From contig CBDUQS010000023.1 of assembly GCA_965369815.1 (NCBI GenBank), positions 1-20,115 of the forward strand: 20,115 nucleotides of DNA, written 5' to 3'. Below the pieces are notes generated by a model, which was not told where the DNA came from, searched no databases, and saw nothing but the letters and a program-made list of their open reading frames with translations. The position numbers and the translations under genes were made by a program. Source of the DNA: DAOWGG01 sp965369815 (GTDB taxonomy: Bacteria; Patescibacteriota; Gracilibacteria; UM-FILTER-43-11). Positions 13,531 to 20,115 of the stretch are shown here, in pieces (position 1 is the first letter of the stretch; every line of letters begins with the position of its first letter).

Positions 13531-13597
13531 AGTCTAGTGCTTGTAAGCCTCTTCCATTACCACCTTTAATTTTTACTAAAAGCTTCTTTATTCATAT

Positions 13598-14167
13598 TTA
13601 AGATTTCATAAATTTCAATTTAATGATTTTTTTAATCTCATCTGAATGCTTCTGGTGCACCTTCATGAGCGTCATTATTTCTTTATGATTTTCCCAATGT
13701 ATTTTCCATTTTTTCTCACCTACGATTGATTCAAAATCTAAGGGGATCACCTTCTTCCATTTTTCAAACTTTTTCAAATTTTTAATTTTGTCTTCCAAAT
13801 CTTCTATACCCCTGCTTTTAGGCGATAATTTTGCAGGTCCTCTTATCCAATCTTTCCAATTCTTATTACCTTTTGACTGGTTGCACTTACCGCAAGATGG
13901 TACAAGGTTATGTATTTCTGAAATGTAGCCGGTTGGCTTTTTATTAACAATAAGAGGTCTAAGATGATCCCATTCAGAAGCTTTATCACTGCAATATGAA
14001 CACCTTAAATCGGTAGGGTCTAAGCCTAGTATGTCTAATGCTTTTTTAATCTCTTCTGCTGAAGGCACTAGACACGGGATGATACCATTTACAAATGCAT
14101 TTGTAATACTTGATGTCCGCCCCATTATCGACATTGGCGTTGGCATTCTAAAGATCTTTTTTCTCAT
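13598..14167 (-). CDS. HNH endonuclease, orphan
   Basis: Predicted metal-dependent nuclease. The core HNH zinc-finger motif spans about 56-97: CSYC (Cys56, Cys59), the catalytic-type EWDHLRPL with Asp67-His68, IHNLVPSC (His86-Asn87) and CGKCNQSKGNKNW (Cys92, Cys95, Asn96). The 189-aa protein begins with a short basic stretch and ends with a Lys-rich helical tail (about 120-189) that could bind DNA. No methyltransferase or specificity subunit is nearby, so a restriction role is unsupported; mobile-element or lone defence nuclease are alternatives. Met8, Met12 or Met15 are alternative starts. It lies between REP copies F and G, inside the segment enclosed by perfect 34-bp direct repeats. Confidence 0.88.
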   Translation of the reverse strand: MRKKIFRMPTPMSIMGRTSSITNAFVNGIIPCLVPSAEEIKKALDILGLDPTDLRCSYCSDKASEWDHLRPLIVNKKPTGYISEIHNLVPSCGKCNQSKGNKNWKDWIRGPAKLSPKSRGIEDLEDKIKNLKKFEKWKKVIPLDFESIVGEKKWKIHWENHKEIMTLMKVHQKHSDEIKKIIKLKFMKS

Positions 14168-14189
14168 AGTAGTATGATTATTTTTTTAT

Positions 14190-14223
14190 CCGGAGCAGAT
14201 TTGTAATCTGGTTCGAAATATTT
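14190..14223 (+). repeat. RAYT-associated REP palindrome, copy G
   Basis: Perfect 34-bp direct copy of 12913-12946, located 22 bp upstream of the HNH start and 4 bp downstream of the ABC-F stop codon. It may end the ABC-F transcript as a hairpin, although no T tract follows. Confidence 0.85.
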
Positions 14224-14227
14224 ATAC

Positions 14228-16024
14228 TCACCCCTCCAATCCCCTCTCAATCCCCCCTTCCTCCTCCATCAATTTCTCTAAATCCCGATAGCTCTGATCG
14301 ATGGAATCGGTGAGTTCTTTGGCTTTGATTCCTAGATCGCGGATTTGGTCGTGGTTTTTTTCGGTGCAGGCGGTGGCGAGCTCTTCGGCGTTTTTCTCCT
14401 TTTGTCGGTCGAGCTTTCCGAGTGATTTTTCAAGATTATCTTGCTCTTTTCGTACGGCGCGTAGACGTTGTTTTTGGGCTTTTTTGTCGAGGTATTCTTG
14501 CTTGTTACTGCTGTGTTTTTTGGCGAATTTGAATGTGGTTTCTTCTTCGGCCCATCCTTCGGTGGCTAAAAATTCATCGTAGGTTTTGTCTTTTATAGTT
14601 ACAATTCCCTGGTCAAAAATAACGAGACGATTCGCCAGACCTGAGATCATGTCTTCGTCGTGCGTTACGAAGATCACGGCGCCTTTGTATTCTTTTAGAG
14701 ATTTGGTTAAGGCCTGACACGATTCCATATCGAGATGATTCGTGGGTTCATCTAGCATTAACAAGTGAGAATTAGAGAGAATTACTTTTCCTAGGCAAAC
14801 TCGGCTTCGCTCCCCTCCTGAGATGGTGGAGATCTTTTTTTTGACGGCTTCACCGGTGAATAAAAGGGAGCCGCATAAGTTTCGTACTTCTTGTTCGCTG
14901 ATACCGGGAACGCTTACCATTTCTTCTAATATCGAAACGTTTTCGCTTAAATCCCCTTTCGTGTCGGCGCCGAAATAGCCGATTTTGACGGCTTTGGGTT
15001 TGGCAACTCTTCCCTCATTCGGATGAATTGTTTTATTGAGTAGTCTTAATAGAGTGGATTTCCCTTTTCCATTTTTTCCGATCACGGCGATTCGATCACC
15101 GGGGTGAACGACGAGGGAGAAGCTTTGGATTAATGGAGTTTCTTTTTCGTATCTAAAGTCGACGTCTTTTGTTTCTAAAAGTACAGCTCCCCGAAAAGGC
15201 TCCGAGTGGAAGTGGAATTTGATTTCGGGAATTCGGGCGAGCTTTTCTCCGATCTTCTGTTTTTCGAGGGATTTGATTCGGGATTGCACCAATCCAGCAG
15301 ACCGAGCGCCTGCGCGGAAGGTTCGGATGAACTCATTGGTCTTTGCCTGTTTTTTAACCTGATTTTGACGGGTCTTTTCGTAGACTTCTTCCTCCATTTT
15401 GATCTGATCCAATAACTTTTGTGGGCCTCCACTCATCTTTCTCATTTTATTCCGATGAATCCCGATGGTGTGAGTGACCACCTCGGCCATGAAATGACGA
15501 TCGTGTGTGATGAGGATGAAGGCACTTTTCCAGCTCTTTAAAAAGCGAGAGAGCCATCGCAAGGACAGAATATCGAGGTAGTTGGTGGGTTCATCTAGCA
15601 ATAGTAGATCGGATTCGGATACCAATGCCTCCGCTAAACGAATGCGGATCTGAAAACCGCTGCTAAACTCGTCTGCGGGACGCTCGAAATCGTCGGCGGT
15701 GAAACCGAGACCCATTAAAATTGATTTTGCTTTCCATTCATCGCCAAATGCTCCTTGAGGGAGTGACGTGCACACTTGCTTGAGAATGGTGTTTTCGGAA
15801 AAGTTCAAATCCTGTTCCAACGCCTTGATTCTCATTCCTCTGGAAAGCTCAATCGTTCCGTCCATGGAGTCCGCGGGCTCGGTCAGCATTTTTATGAAGG
15901 TACTTTTCCCCGATCCATTCCGTCCGATCAGTCCGATTTTCTCGTTGTCGCCGATCGTTAAATTCACGTCGGTGAAGATTGTCTGTTGCCCGAAGTTTTT
16001 CTTGAGACCTGAAATGCGGATCAT
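14228..16024 (-). CDS. ABC-F family ATPase
   Basis: Soluble twin-ATPase protein of the ABC-F class, members of which act on the ribosomal E site (translation factors such as EttA/Uup, or antibiotic-resistance proteins). No membrane segments. NBD1: Walker A GRNGSGKST (34-42), signature SSGFQ (120-124, in place of LSGGQ), Walker B LLLLDEP with Asp144-Glu145, switch His174. The inter-domain linker with the P-site tRNA interaction motif spans about 200-283. NBD2: Walker A GKNGKGKST (316-324), signature ISGGE (401-405), Asp425-Glu426, His455. A long charged coiled coil forms the C-terminus (about 515-598), as in Uup. The length of 598 aa is consistent. Both Walker A motifs and both Glu are intact. 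It ends in TGA beside REP copy G. Subfamily (Uup-like versus YdiF-like) is undecided. Confidence 0.93.
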   Translation of the reverse strand: MIRISGLKKNFGQQTIFTDVNLTIGDNEKIGLIGRNGSGKSTFIKMLTEPADSMDGTIELSRGMRIKALEQDLNFSENTILKQVCTSLPQGAFGDEWKAKSILMGLGFTADDFERPADEFSSGFQIRIRLAEALVSESDLLLLDEPTNYLDILSLRWLSRFLKSWKSAFILITHDRHFMAEVVTHTIGIHRNKMRKMSGGPQKLLDQIKMEEEVYEKTRQNQVKKQAKTNEFIRTFRAGARSAGLVQSRIKSLEKQKIGEKLARIPEIKFHFHSEPFRGAVLLETKDVDFRYEKETPLIQSFSLVVHPGDRIAVIGKNGKGKSTLLRLLNKTIHPNEGRVAKPKAVKIGYFGADTKGDLSENVSILEEMVSVPGISEQEVRNLCGSLLFTGEAVKKKISTISGGERSRVCLGKVILSNSHLLMLDEPTNHLDMESCQALTKSLKEYKGAVIFVTHDEDMISGLANRLVIFDQGIVTIKDKTYDEFLATEGWAEEETTFKFAKKHSSNKQEYLDKKAQKQRLRAVRKEQDNLEKSLGKLDRQKEKNAEELATACTEKNHDQIRDLGIKAKELTDSIDQSYRDLEKLMEEEGGIERGLEG

Positions 16025-16113
16025 CTTTTAGTAAGGATTAATCTGAGATACACTTGCTTAAAAATACCACATTTTGTTTGTGGATTTCTAGCGTTATACG
16101 AAAAATGAATTAA

Positions 16114-16521
16114 TTAAAGAGTTGTCTTTAAAGCCTTTTTACCTCCTGCCTTCATCAATGCACATTCAGTCATTCTATCTGTCACTGATTTGATAAATCG
16201 AACTTCCTCCGCAGTTATCTGATCATTTGCTTGAACAGAGAAGTGATTGAGGGCAAATACTATTCTAGACACTTTTCGGTTATGATAAATGGCTCTAAAC
16301 TTACTTAATAAATACCTTTCTTCTTCAGTAAAAGGTATTTCAGATAAATCCTTATCTCTATTCTCAATAATCTCAAGCCAAGCATAAACAAGCTTTACAA
16401 CGGGCTTGTTTATTTGAACAGATGCAATCTCAGGCTCTGGAGAAGTGCTATCTCCCTCTTCCAAAAGCGATTCGTTATCCCTTAATGCTAAGCCCTGACT
16501 TTCACACTCTTCATTCTTCAT
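16114..16521 (-). CDS. Hypothetical protein, 135 aa
   Basis: I do not recognise this protein. The N-terminal 40 residues are acidic and probably disordered (ECESQGLALRDNESLLEEGD...SPEPE), followed by a predicted helical domain (about 38-130: KPVVKLVYAWLEIIENR, FTEEERYLLSKFRAIYHN, ITAEEVRFIKSVTDRM) and a basic tail. No signal peptide or membrane segment. An in-frame TTG at 16572 would add 17 residues, but that stretch is a near-consensus promoter, so the ATG at 16521 is preferred. No Shine-Dalgarno. The gene stands alone with its own promoter between a methyltransferase and an ABC-F gene. Confidence 0.65.
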   Translation of the reverse strand: MKNEECESQGLALRDNESLLEEGDSTSPEPEIASVQINKPVVKLVYAWLEIIENRDKDLSEIPFTEEERYLLSKFRAIYHNRKVSRIVFALNHFSVQANDQITAEEVRFIKSVTDRMTECALMKAGGKKALKTTL

Positions 16522-16544
16522 AAAATTAACTTTAATGGTTTTAT

Positions 16545-16572
16545 ATTCTATATATAAAACATTATTTGTCAA
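16545..16572 (-). promoter_or_regulatory. Strong sigma70-type promoter for the 135-aa gene
   Basis: On the minus strand TTGACA (plus 16567-16572, 6/6), 16-nt spacer, TAGAAT (plus 16545-16550, 5/6). It starts 12 nt after the methyltransferase stop and gives a leader of about 15-20 nt before the ATG at 16521. Confidence 0.65.
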
Positions 16573-16584
16573 CTTACCTCAAGG

Positions 16585-17214
16585 CTATTTTTTTAAAAAT
16601 ACAATGTTTTTTTTAATCATTTCCAATTCTGCACCCAATCGGCTGGCGAGCCACTCAAAAGTTTTGATGGAGAAAAAGCAAACATGCGTGAGGTCGTCTT
16701 TGTAGCGCCATTTTGAAAAATCTTGATCGTCAGCAAAGAACTTGGTCATTATTCCCAGTGTTCCTTCGGATTTCAATACGCTCCATAGCTTCTCGATTTC
16801 TTCTAACGGCTGATGCAGGTGTTCCAGTACTTCTGTGGCGGTGATGAAGTTGTAGGCTTTAAGAAAGACTGATTCGTCTTTTGCGAAAAATACATCGTAA
16901 GTATCCATCGAATAACCCTCCTTTTTAAACAGATCAGCAAGAACGGGGTTTGGTCCCGAGCCGAAATCAAGTCCTTGATCCTCCCTACTTATCCTTTCCA
17001 TCATCGGATCGATGAATTGTTTTAAGAATTGAACGTAACCTGTGTTGTCGGGGTTGTTTTCGTGTAAATCGTAACGCTTTTTTTCATCATCTGCGGACAA
17101 ATGGAATTCTTTTGGGACGAAAATGAGATCGCAAGTGCTGCACTTAAAATACTCCCGATGGGCATCGGTGTGGATTTTATTCGCTTCTTCGGCGTTACAA
17201 AGGGGGCAGTTCAT
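16585..17214 (-). CDS. Class I SAM-dependent methyltransferase with N-terminal zinc ribbon
   Basis: Methyltransf_23-type protein, 209 aa. The N-terminus has a four-Cys zinc ribbon (Cys3, Cys6, Cys25, Cys28 in CPLC and CSTC), followed by a Rossmann methyltransferase domain: SAM motif I GLDFGSGPNP (81-90), acidic motif II near DTYDVFF (104-110), TEVLEHL (127-133), and later strand/helix elements with HVCFFSIKTFEWLASRLG (177-194). Substrate is not evident; relatives methylate small molecules, cell-envelope sugars or proteins. The start lies 3 nt after the msrA stop, so the two are translationally linked. GGAGGAG occurs inside the msrA 3' end but is about 17 nt from the ATG, too far for a standard Shine-Dalgarno. 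Confidence 0.88.
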   Translation of the reverse strand: MNCPLCNAEEANKIHTDAHREYFKCSTCDLIFVPKEFHLSADDEKKRYDLHENNPDNTGYVQFLKQFIDPMMERISREDQGLDFGSGPNPVLADLFKKEGYSMDTYDVFFAKDESVFLKAYNFITATEVLEHLHQPLEEIEKLWSVLKSEGTLGIMTKFFADDQDFSKWRYKDDLTHVCFFSIKTFEWLASRLGAELEMIKKNIVFLKK

Positions 17215-17217
17215 AAC

Positions 17218-17676
17218 TTAAATATGACAGACTCCTCCATTCTTTTCAATGTACCGCTGATGATAATCTTCGGCATGGTAAAAATCGGAGGCGGGTGCTA
17301 TTTCAGTCACTGCTTCGCCAATGGAAGCTTTTGATGCTTCGGCAGTTCTTTTCTGATCTTCGTTGTGATAAAAAATAGCGGAACGATACTGATCACCCAC
17401 ATCTGGACCTTGTCTGTTTAGCTGAGTGGGATCGTGCATTTTCCAGAAGGCGTTCAGAAGTTCGTCGTAATTCACAACAGATGAATCATACATTATTTCA
17501 ACGGCTTCCGCGTGGCCCGTTCCATTCGTACAAACCTCTTCGTAGGTTGGGTTCTTTACTCGACCTCCTGTGTAGCCTGAAGTGACGGACTTCACCCCTT
17601 TTATTTTATGAAAAGCCGCCTCGACGCCCCAAAAACATCCCGCTGCAAATGTTGCTGTGTCGAGTTTTTTATTCAT
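17218..17676 (-). CDS. msrA: Peptide-methionine (S)-S-oxide reductase
   Basis: Repairs oxidised methionine (S-sulfoxide) in proteins using thioredoxin-recycled cysteines. The 152-aa product starts MNKKLDTATFAAGCFWG with the catalytic Cys14 in GCFWG. GYTGG, the NPTYEEVCTNGTGHAEAV block, FWKMHDPTQLNRQGPDVGDQYRS and FYHAEDYHQRY are all canonical. The C-terminal GGVCHI supplies a probable resolving Cys. An in-frame ATG at 17739 would add 21 residues encoded by the palindromic repeat array; they have no family match and no signal-peptide character, so I reject it. It is in the same direction as the large FecR-like gene upstream and is followed 3 nt later by the methyltransferase. No Shine-Dalgarno. 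Confidence 0.96.
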   Translation of the reverse strand: MNKKLDTATFAAGCFWGVEAAFHKIKGVKSVTSGYTGGRVKNPTYEEVCTNGTGHAEAVEIMYDSSVVNYDELLNAFWKMHDPTQLNRQGPDVGDQYRSAIFYHNEDQKRTAEASKASIGEAVTEIAPASDFYHAEDYHQRYIEKNGGVCHI

Positions 17677-17786
17677 AAATTTCAAGATGAAGGGCAAATT
17701 GAGGGGCAACACTTCGTGCGAAGGGCGGGTTGAGATCATCTATTTGCTCATCTATTTGCTCATCTATTTGCCCTTCGATTGCCCAT
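17677..17786. repeat. Palindromic array of 12-bp units upstream of msrA
   Basis: Plus-strand left half: GGGCAAATTGAG and GGGCAAC units (about 17692-17710). Then a hairpin CTTCG-TGC-GAAG (about 17712-17723). The right half holds three near-perfect tandem 12-bp units CATCTATTTGCT (17737-17748, 17749-17760, 17761-17772) and a variant to 17783. The right units are inverted relative to the left, so the msrA leader transcript can form a long hairpin ending at the ATG. It is related to 1632-1738 in unit sequence, arrangement and position relative to the start codon. Confidence 0.8.
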
Positions 17787-17798
17787 CCAGTGAATCCT

Positions 17799-19853
17799 TT
17801 ACGGAGTGAGTGTTATTTTAATCGTGTCTTTTCCAGCAGGCTCTCCTGCTTTTTCAGCGGTGACGATAAAAGTGTTCTCACCTGCATTAAGCTTAATGGA
17901 TGATCGGAATTTCTCGCTTCCTGGAATGTAGTCTTTGATTTCTTTGTCGTTCACATACATGCGGGTTACCCATTTTCCTACACTTCCACCCACCACCAAT
18001 GTGTCGAGTGATGTGGTGTAACTGCCGCTATCGGAAGGAATAGTAATTACGGGGGCTGCGGACGCTCCGCTTTCCACGTCGATCACAATGCTCGCCTCTC
18101 CAATTAAATTATCATCACCGTCGTAGGCTTTAACTGTGAAATTGTTTTTTTCTCCGATTGCTAGGTTGCCCATACTTACGTAAGCACGATACTTAAAGGT
18201 GGTATCTCCCAACTCAAAAAGTGAAAGCTTGTAATCGTTTACTTTTACTGCTGCTGTGTTTGCAGGAACCGTTCCTGCAATTTCAAACTCAGTTTCGGAA
18301 GTGATCAAGCTTTCTCCGTCGTTTGGAGCTGTGATTTTAACTCCTCCGCTTGAACTGGCTTTAGGAAGAGCTTCAGCGGGTGTTTCTTCTTCTGTGCCTG
18401 ATGTAGAGTCTTCTTCATCGCCTCCCTCCTCGTCCGCGGTATCAATCACTTCTTGATCCAACGTTAAAATAATAATCGTTGCATCACTTCGATTACCCGC
18501 TTTGTCTTCTGCATAAACGGTGTATTCGTTGTCTCCTTCGTTTAAATTGCCGTATTCGGTTTTGGCATAATAGGTGAACTCTTTACTGCCAGGAACGTAC
18601 TTGGTTAAACGATAGTCGTTCACAATGACAGCTGCGGTGTCTTTACCTACTGCTCCTTCAATTAATTGTTCTACATCTTCAACTACAAAGCTTTCCGCTC
18701 CTTCTTCTAAAATAGGACTGGTTATCGCAGGAGCTTTTGGCGCTGTTTTGTCGTAAATTATAACCAACGAATCCAAAGTGATTCGTTCACCATCTAAATC
18801 TTCGGCTTCAATCTTTAATTTGTTTTCCCCTTCAAATCCAAGCTTCACAGAACTCACTTTCCACTTTCCTACCCCTGTAATGGTAGCCTTGGTGTCGTCG
18901 ACAAATACGGCGTTGATCTTTTCTTCATCGTAGTTTCCCTGAACCGTAATGGTCGAATCACTGGTTTCTGTATTTTTAGAAGGCTTGGTTACATAAACCA
19001 CTCGCCCCACATTGGCGAGATCAATCTCTTCGTCTTCATCATCGTCGGATACAGCTTCTTCGTCTTCCTCCGTGTCGTCCTCCTCCAAATCTTCGTCATC
19101 CAAATCGGATTCTTCAAAAGCGTTGACCGCTCCATCTTTTTTAATGTTCCATCGGTACCAATTGGTGTGCTTGAAGGTGTCGCTCAAAGCAAAAATAACT
19201 TCAGCGTCTTCCCCTCGTTTAATCGCTCCTACTTTTTCTTCATCAGCAATAAACTGCTGACCGACTCCTAAATTAAAGGTTTTAATCACTTCATCGTCAT
19301 ATTTCACTCCAATCTGAACATTTCCCTCCATAACATAAACAGTTCCTGGAGCGCTTAAAGAAAGTACCGCTCCGCGAGTGTCGATAGTGATTAGATCGGT
19401 GGTTAAGCTAAAAGTGGAATTGGGGTTTGTAACCCGTTCAACCTTTGTCCAGATGTCTCCTTTATCTAATTGAGCCTCTATATTATGAGTATCCCCTTTT
19501 TTCTTTAAAGAAGTGAATGTCATTTCTGTATCGGTATTCATCCTTGAAATACTCTGATCAAAAAAGGTTAATGTCGCCCTTCCATCACTCCCTGTTTTTA
19601 CATGCTCATCCCGATATAAATAGATTTTATCAGGTGCGTTCTGCCATTCTCCTTTTCCAACGGTCATTGCTTTGGCGCTTCCACTTTCAATGTTTAAAAA
19701 CACTTTTTGGCTCGTGGTGCTTTTATTCTCACTAATGAACATGTCGTTCAGCGACTGCCATCCGTAGAAAATCGCAAAAAACAGAGCCGCGATCACTAAA
19801 AAAGGCATTAAGTAATTGTGAATTCTCTTACTCGGGGGTCTTCTGTAATACAT
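17799..19853 (-). CDS. FecR-domain membrane protein with four Ig-like repeats
   Basis: 684-aa single-pass surface protein. A short basic N-terminus is followed by a membrane anchor (about 15-34, LMPFLVIAALFFAIFYG) with the rest outside. A FecR-like domain spans about 50-205 (GSAKAMTVGKGEW, HVKTGSDGRATLTFFDQS, IDTRGAVLSLSAPGTVYVMEGNVQIG). A highly acidic Asp/Glu stretch (247-278) leads to four Ig-like beta domains (about 283-367, 372-466, 504-594, 600-683) sharing 'VNDY.L..Y.PG...F.Y.A....GNL..G.N.yTV.A.D' features, with a second acidic linker at about 470-495. I associate this architecture with Peregrinibacteria surface proteins. The upstream TTG (19874) offered by the open frame adds MLINSYL; the ATG at 19853 is preferred. 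A role in signal sensing or adhesion is inference; no sigma factor/anti-sigma partner is adjacent. Confidence 0.85.
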   Translation of the reverse strand: MYYRRPPSKRIHNYLMPFLVIAALFFAIFYGWQSLNDMFISENKSTTSQKVFLNIESGSAKAMTVGKGEWQNAPDKIYLYRDEHVKTGSDGRATLTFFDQSISRMNTDTEMTFTSLKKKGDTHNIEAQLDKGDIWTKVERVTNPNSTFSLTTDLITIDTRGAVLSLSAPGTVYVMEGNVQIGVKYDDEVIKTFNLGVGQQFIADEEKVGAIKRGEDAEVIFALSDTFKHTNWYRWNIKKDGAVNAFEESDLDDEDLEEDDTEEDEEAVSDDDEDEEIDLANVGRVVYVTKPSKNTETSDSTITVQGNYDEEKINAVFVDDTKATITGVGKWKVSSVKLGFEGENKLKIEAEDLDGERITLDSLVIIYDKTAPKAPAITSPILEEGAESFVVEDVEQLIEGAVGKDTAAVIVNDYRLTKYVPGSKEFTYYAKTEYGNLNEGDNEYTVYAEDKAGNRSDATIIILTLDQEVIDTADEEGGDEEDSTSGTEEETPAEALPKASSSGGVKITAPNDGESLITSETEFEIAGTVPANTAAVKVNDYKLSLFELGDTTFKYRAYVSMGNLAIGEKNNFTVKAYDGDDNLIGEASIVIDVESGASAAPVITIPSDSGSYTTSLDTLVVGGSVGKWVTRMYVNDKEIKDYIPGSEKFRSSIKLNAGENTFIVTAEKAGEPAGKDTIKITLTP

Positions 19854-19909
19854 TAGATATGAGTTTATAAGCAAAAAGCGCTACCAAAGCTTACAAAAAC
19901 ACGTTTTGT

Positions 19910-19938
19910 TTGTCAATTGAGGATAAGCTCTCTATAAT
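19910..19938 (+). promoter_or_regulatory. Strong promoter for secA
   Basis: TTGTCA (19910-19915, 5/6), 17-nt spacer, TATAAT (19933-19938, 6/6), leaving a leader of about 90 nt before the secA ATG. The leader contains three loose GGATTAag-type repeats (about 19957-19990). The -35 region also reads TTGACA on the minus strand (plus 19911-19916), so the divergent FecR-like gene may share it, though its -10 is poor. Confidence 0.65.
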
Positions 19939-20037
19939 CACTTCGTTAAATAAGTAAGGATTAAGAATTCAGGATTAGGGATTAAGCTTAGGGGATAAAT
20001 TTAACTATTACTACAACTAAATAAAGAAAATTAAATC

Positions 20038-20115
20038 ATGTTAAAGAAAATCATCAATGCCGTATTTGGAGAGTTTAATGATAAGGAATTAAAAAGAATT
20101 CAGCCACTTGTTCCT
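20038..20115 (+). CDS. secA: SecA preprotein translocase ATPase, 5' fragment
   Basis: Only the first 26 codons are inside the window. The translation begins MLKKIINAVFG, continues FNDKELKRIQPLV, and matches the universally conserved SecA N-terminal helix (consensus 'ML..ifg..n.R.lk.l.p.V..In'). SecA is the ATP-driven motor pushing unfolded proteins through SecYEG, fitting the many exported proteins here (S41 protease, DsbA-like lipoprotein, FecR-like protein, MltG). No Shine-Dalgarno; AT-rich leader. Truncated only by the window edge. Confidence 0.85.
   Translation, partial: MLKKIINAVFGEFNDKELKRIQPLVP

Noticed and set aside
16522..16572. TTG start extending the 135-aa protein by 17 residues
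   Set aside because: The extra codons are exactly a TTGACA-N16-TAGAAT promoter.
17677..17739. Upstream ATG extending MsrA by 21 residues
   Set aside because: The extension is encoded by the palindromic repeat array and has no signal peptide or family similarity.
17737..17783. CRISPR array
   Set aside because: Units are 12 bp, contiguous and degenerate, with no spacers and no cas genes.
19957..19990. GGATTA-type tandem repeats in the secA leader as a regulatory array
   Set aside because: Only about three loose copies in AT-rich sequence; could be chance.
1..20115. Alternative genetic code (TGA as Gly), as in some Gracilibacteria/Absconditabacteria
   Set aside because: The cyclo-ligase, maf, ABC-F and pentapeptide genes end at TGA at the expected lengths and long genes contain no in-frame TGA.

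Overview
The window looks like core chromosome of a small-genome bacterium, most likely a member of the Patescibacteria (CPR), with a Peregrinibacteria-like lineage as my best guess. Three things support this: a FecR-type membrane protein carrying Ig-like repeats with 'VNDY...PGS...GNL..G.N' signatures, an S41 protease fused to S-layer homology repeats, and an AT-rich sequence in which almost no start codon has a Shine-Dalgarno (SD) motif. The lineage is inferred from recognition and not proven. The standard genetic code applies: several genes end in TGA and no long gene contains an internal TGA.

Layout. 60-1067 (+) is an unrecognised gene that converges on, and slightly overlaps, a long minus-strand housekeeping cluster: dnaX (clamp loader), 5-formyltetrahydrofolate cyclo-ligase, glyA, an SLH-PDZ-S41 protease and maf. 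Divergent from dnaX is a DsbA-like thioredoxin-fold lipoprotein (6893-7456, +). Next comes rpsU-der (-), two translation and ribosome-assembly genes bracketed by two ~96-bp units of paired REP-like palindromes (7461-7556 and 9404-9500). ybaB/ebfC and mltG follow on the plus strand, separated by a GC-rich, hairpin-filled spacer (about 9885-10030).

11059-14223 is an accessory island between mltG and an ABC-F gene. It holds a protein with a duplicated Phd-antitoxin-like unit, a higBA toxin-antitoxin pair with a clear promoter/operator, a Qnr-like pentapeptide-repeat protein 1 nt after higA, a REP-associated tyrosine transposase (RAYT) flanked by inverted copies of its own palindrome, a lone HNH endonuclease, and a third palindrome. 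Two of the palindromes form a perfect 34-bp direct repeat enclosing RAYT and HNH.

The right end is again mostly housekeeping on the minus strand: an ABC-F ATPase, a small unknown protein with its own strong promoter, a zinc-ribbon methyltransferase coupled to msrA, and the large FecR/Ig-like surface protein. Divergent from the last is the start of secA (from 20038, +), cut by the window edge.

Three patterns cut across gene annotation. (1) Two different RNA-foldable repeat systems occupy intergenic space: the REP-like palindromes, and a 12-bp palindromic array that recurs immediately upstream of both maf and msrA. (2) rpsU has a perfect SD and der a weaker one, while about 20 other genes have none, which suggests ribosomal protein bS21 autoregulation. 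(3) dnaX carries an A8 run at the linker/C-terminal boundary where slippage would give a gamma-like short form.
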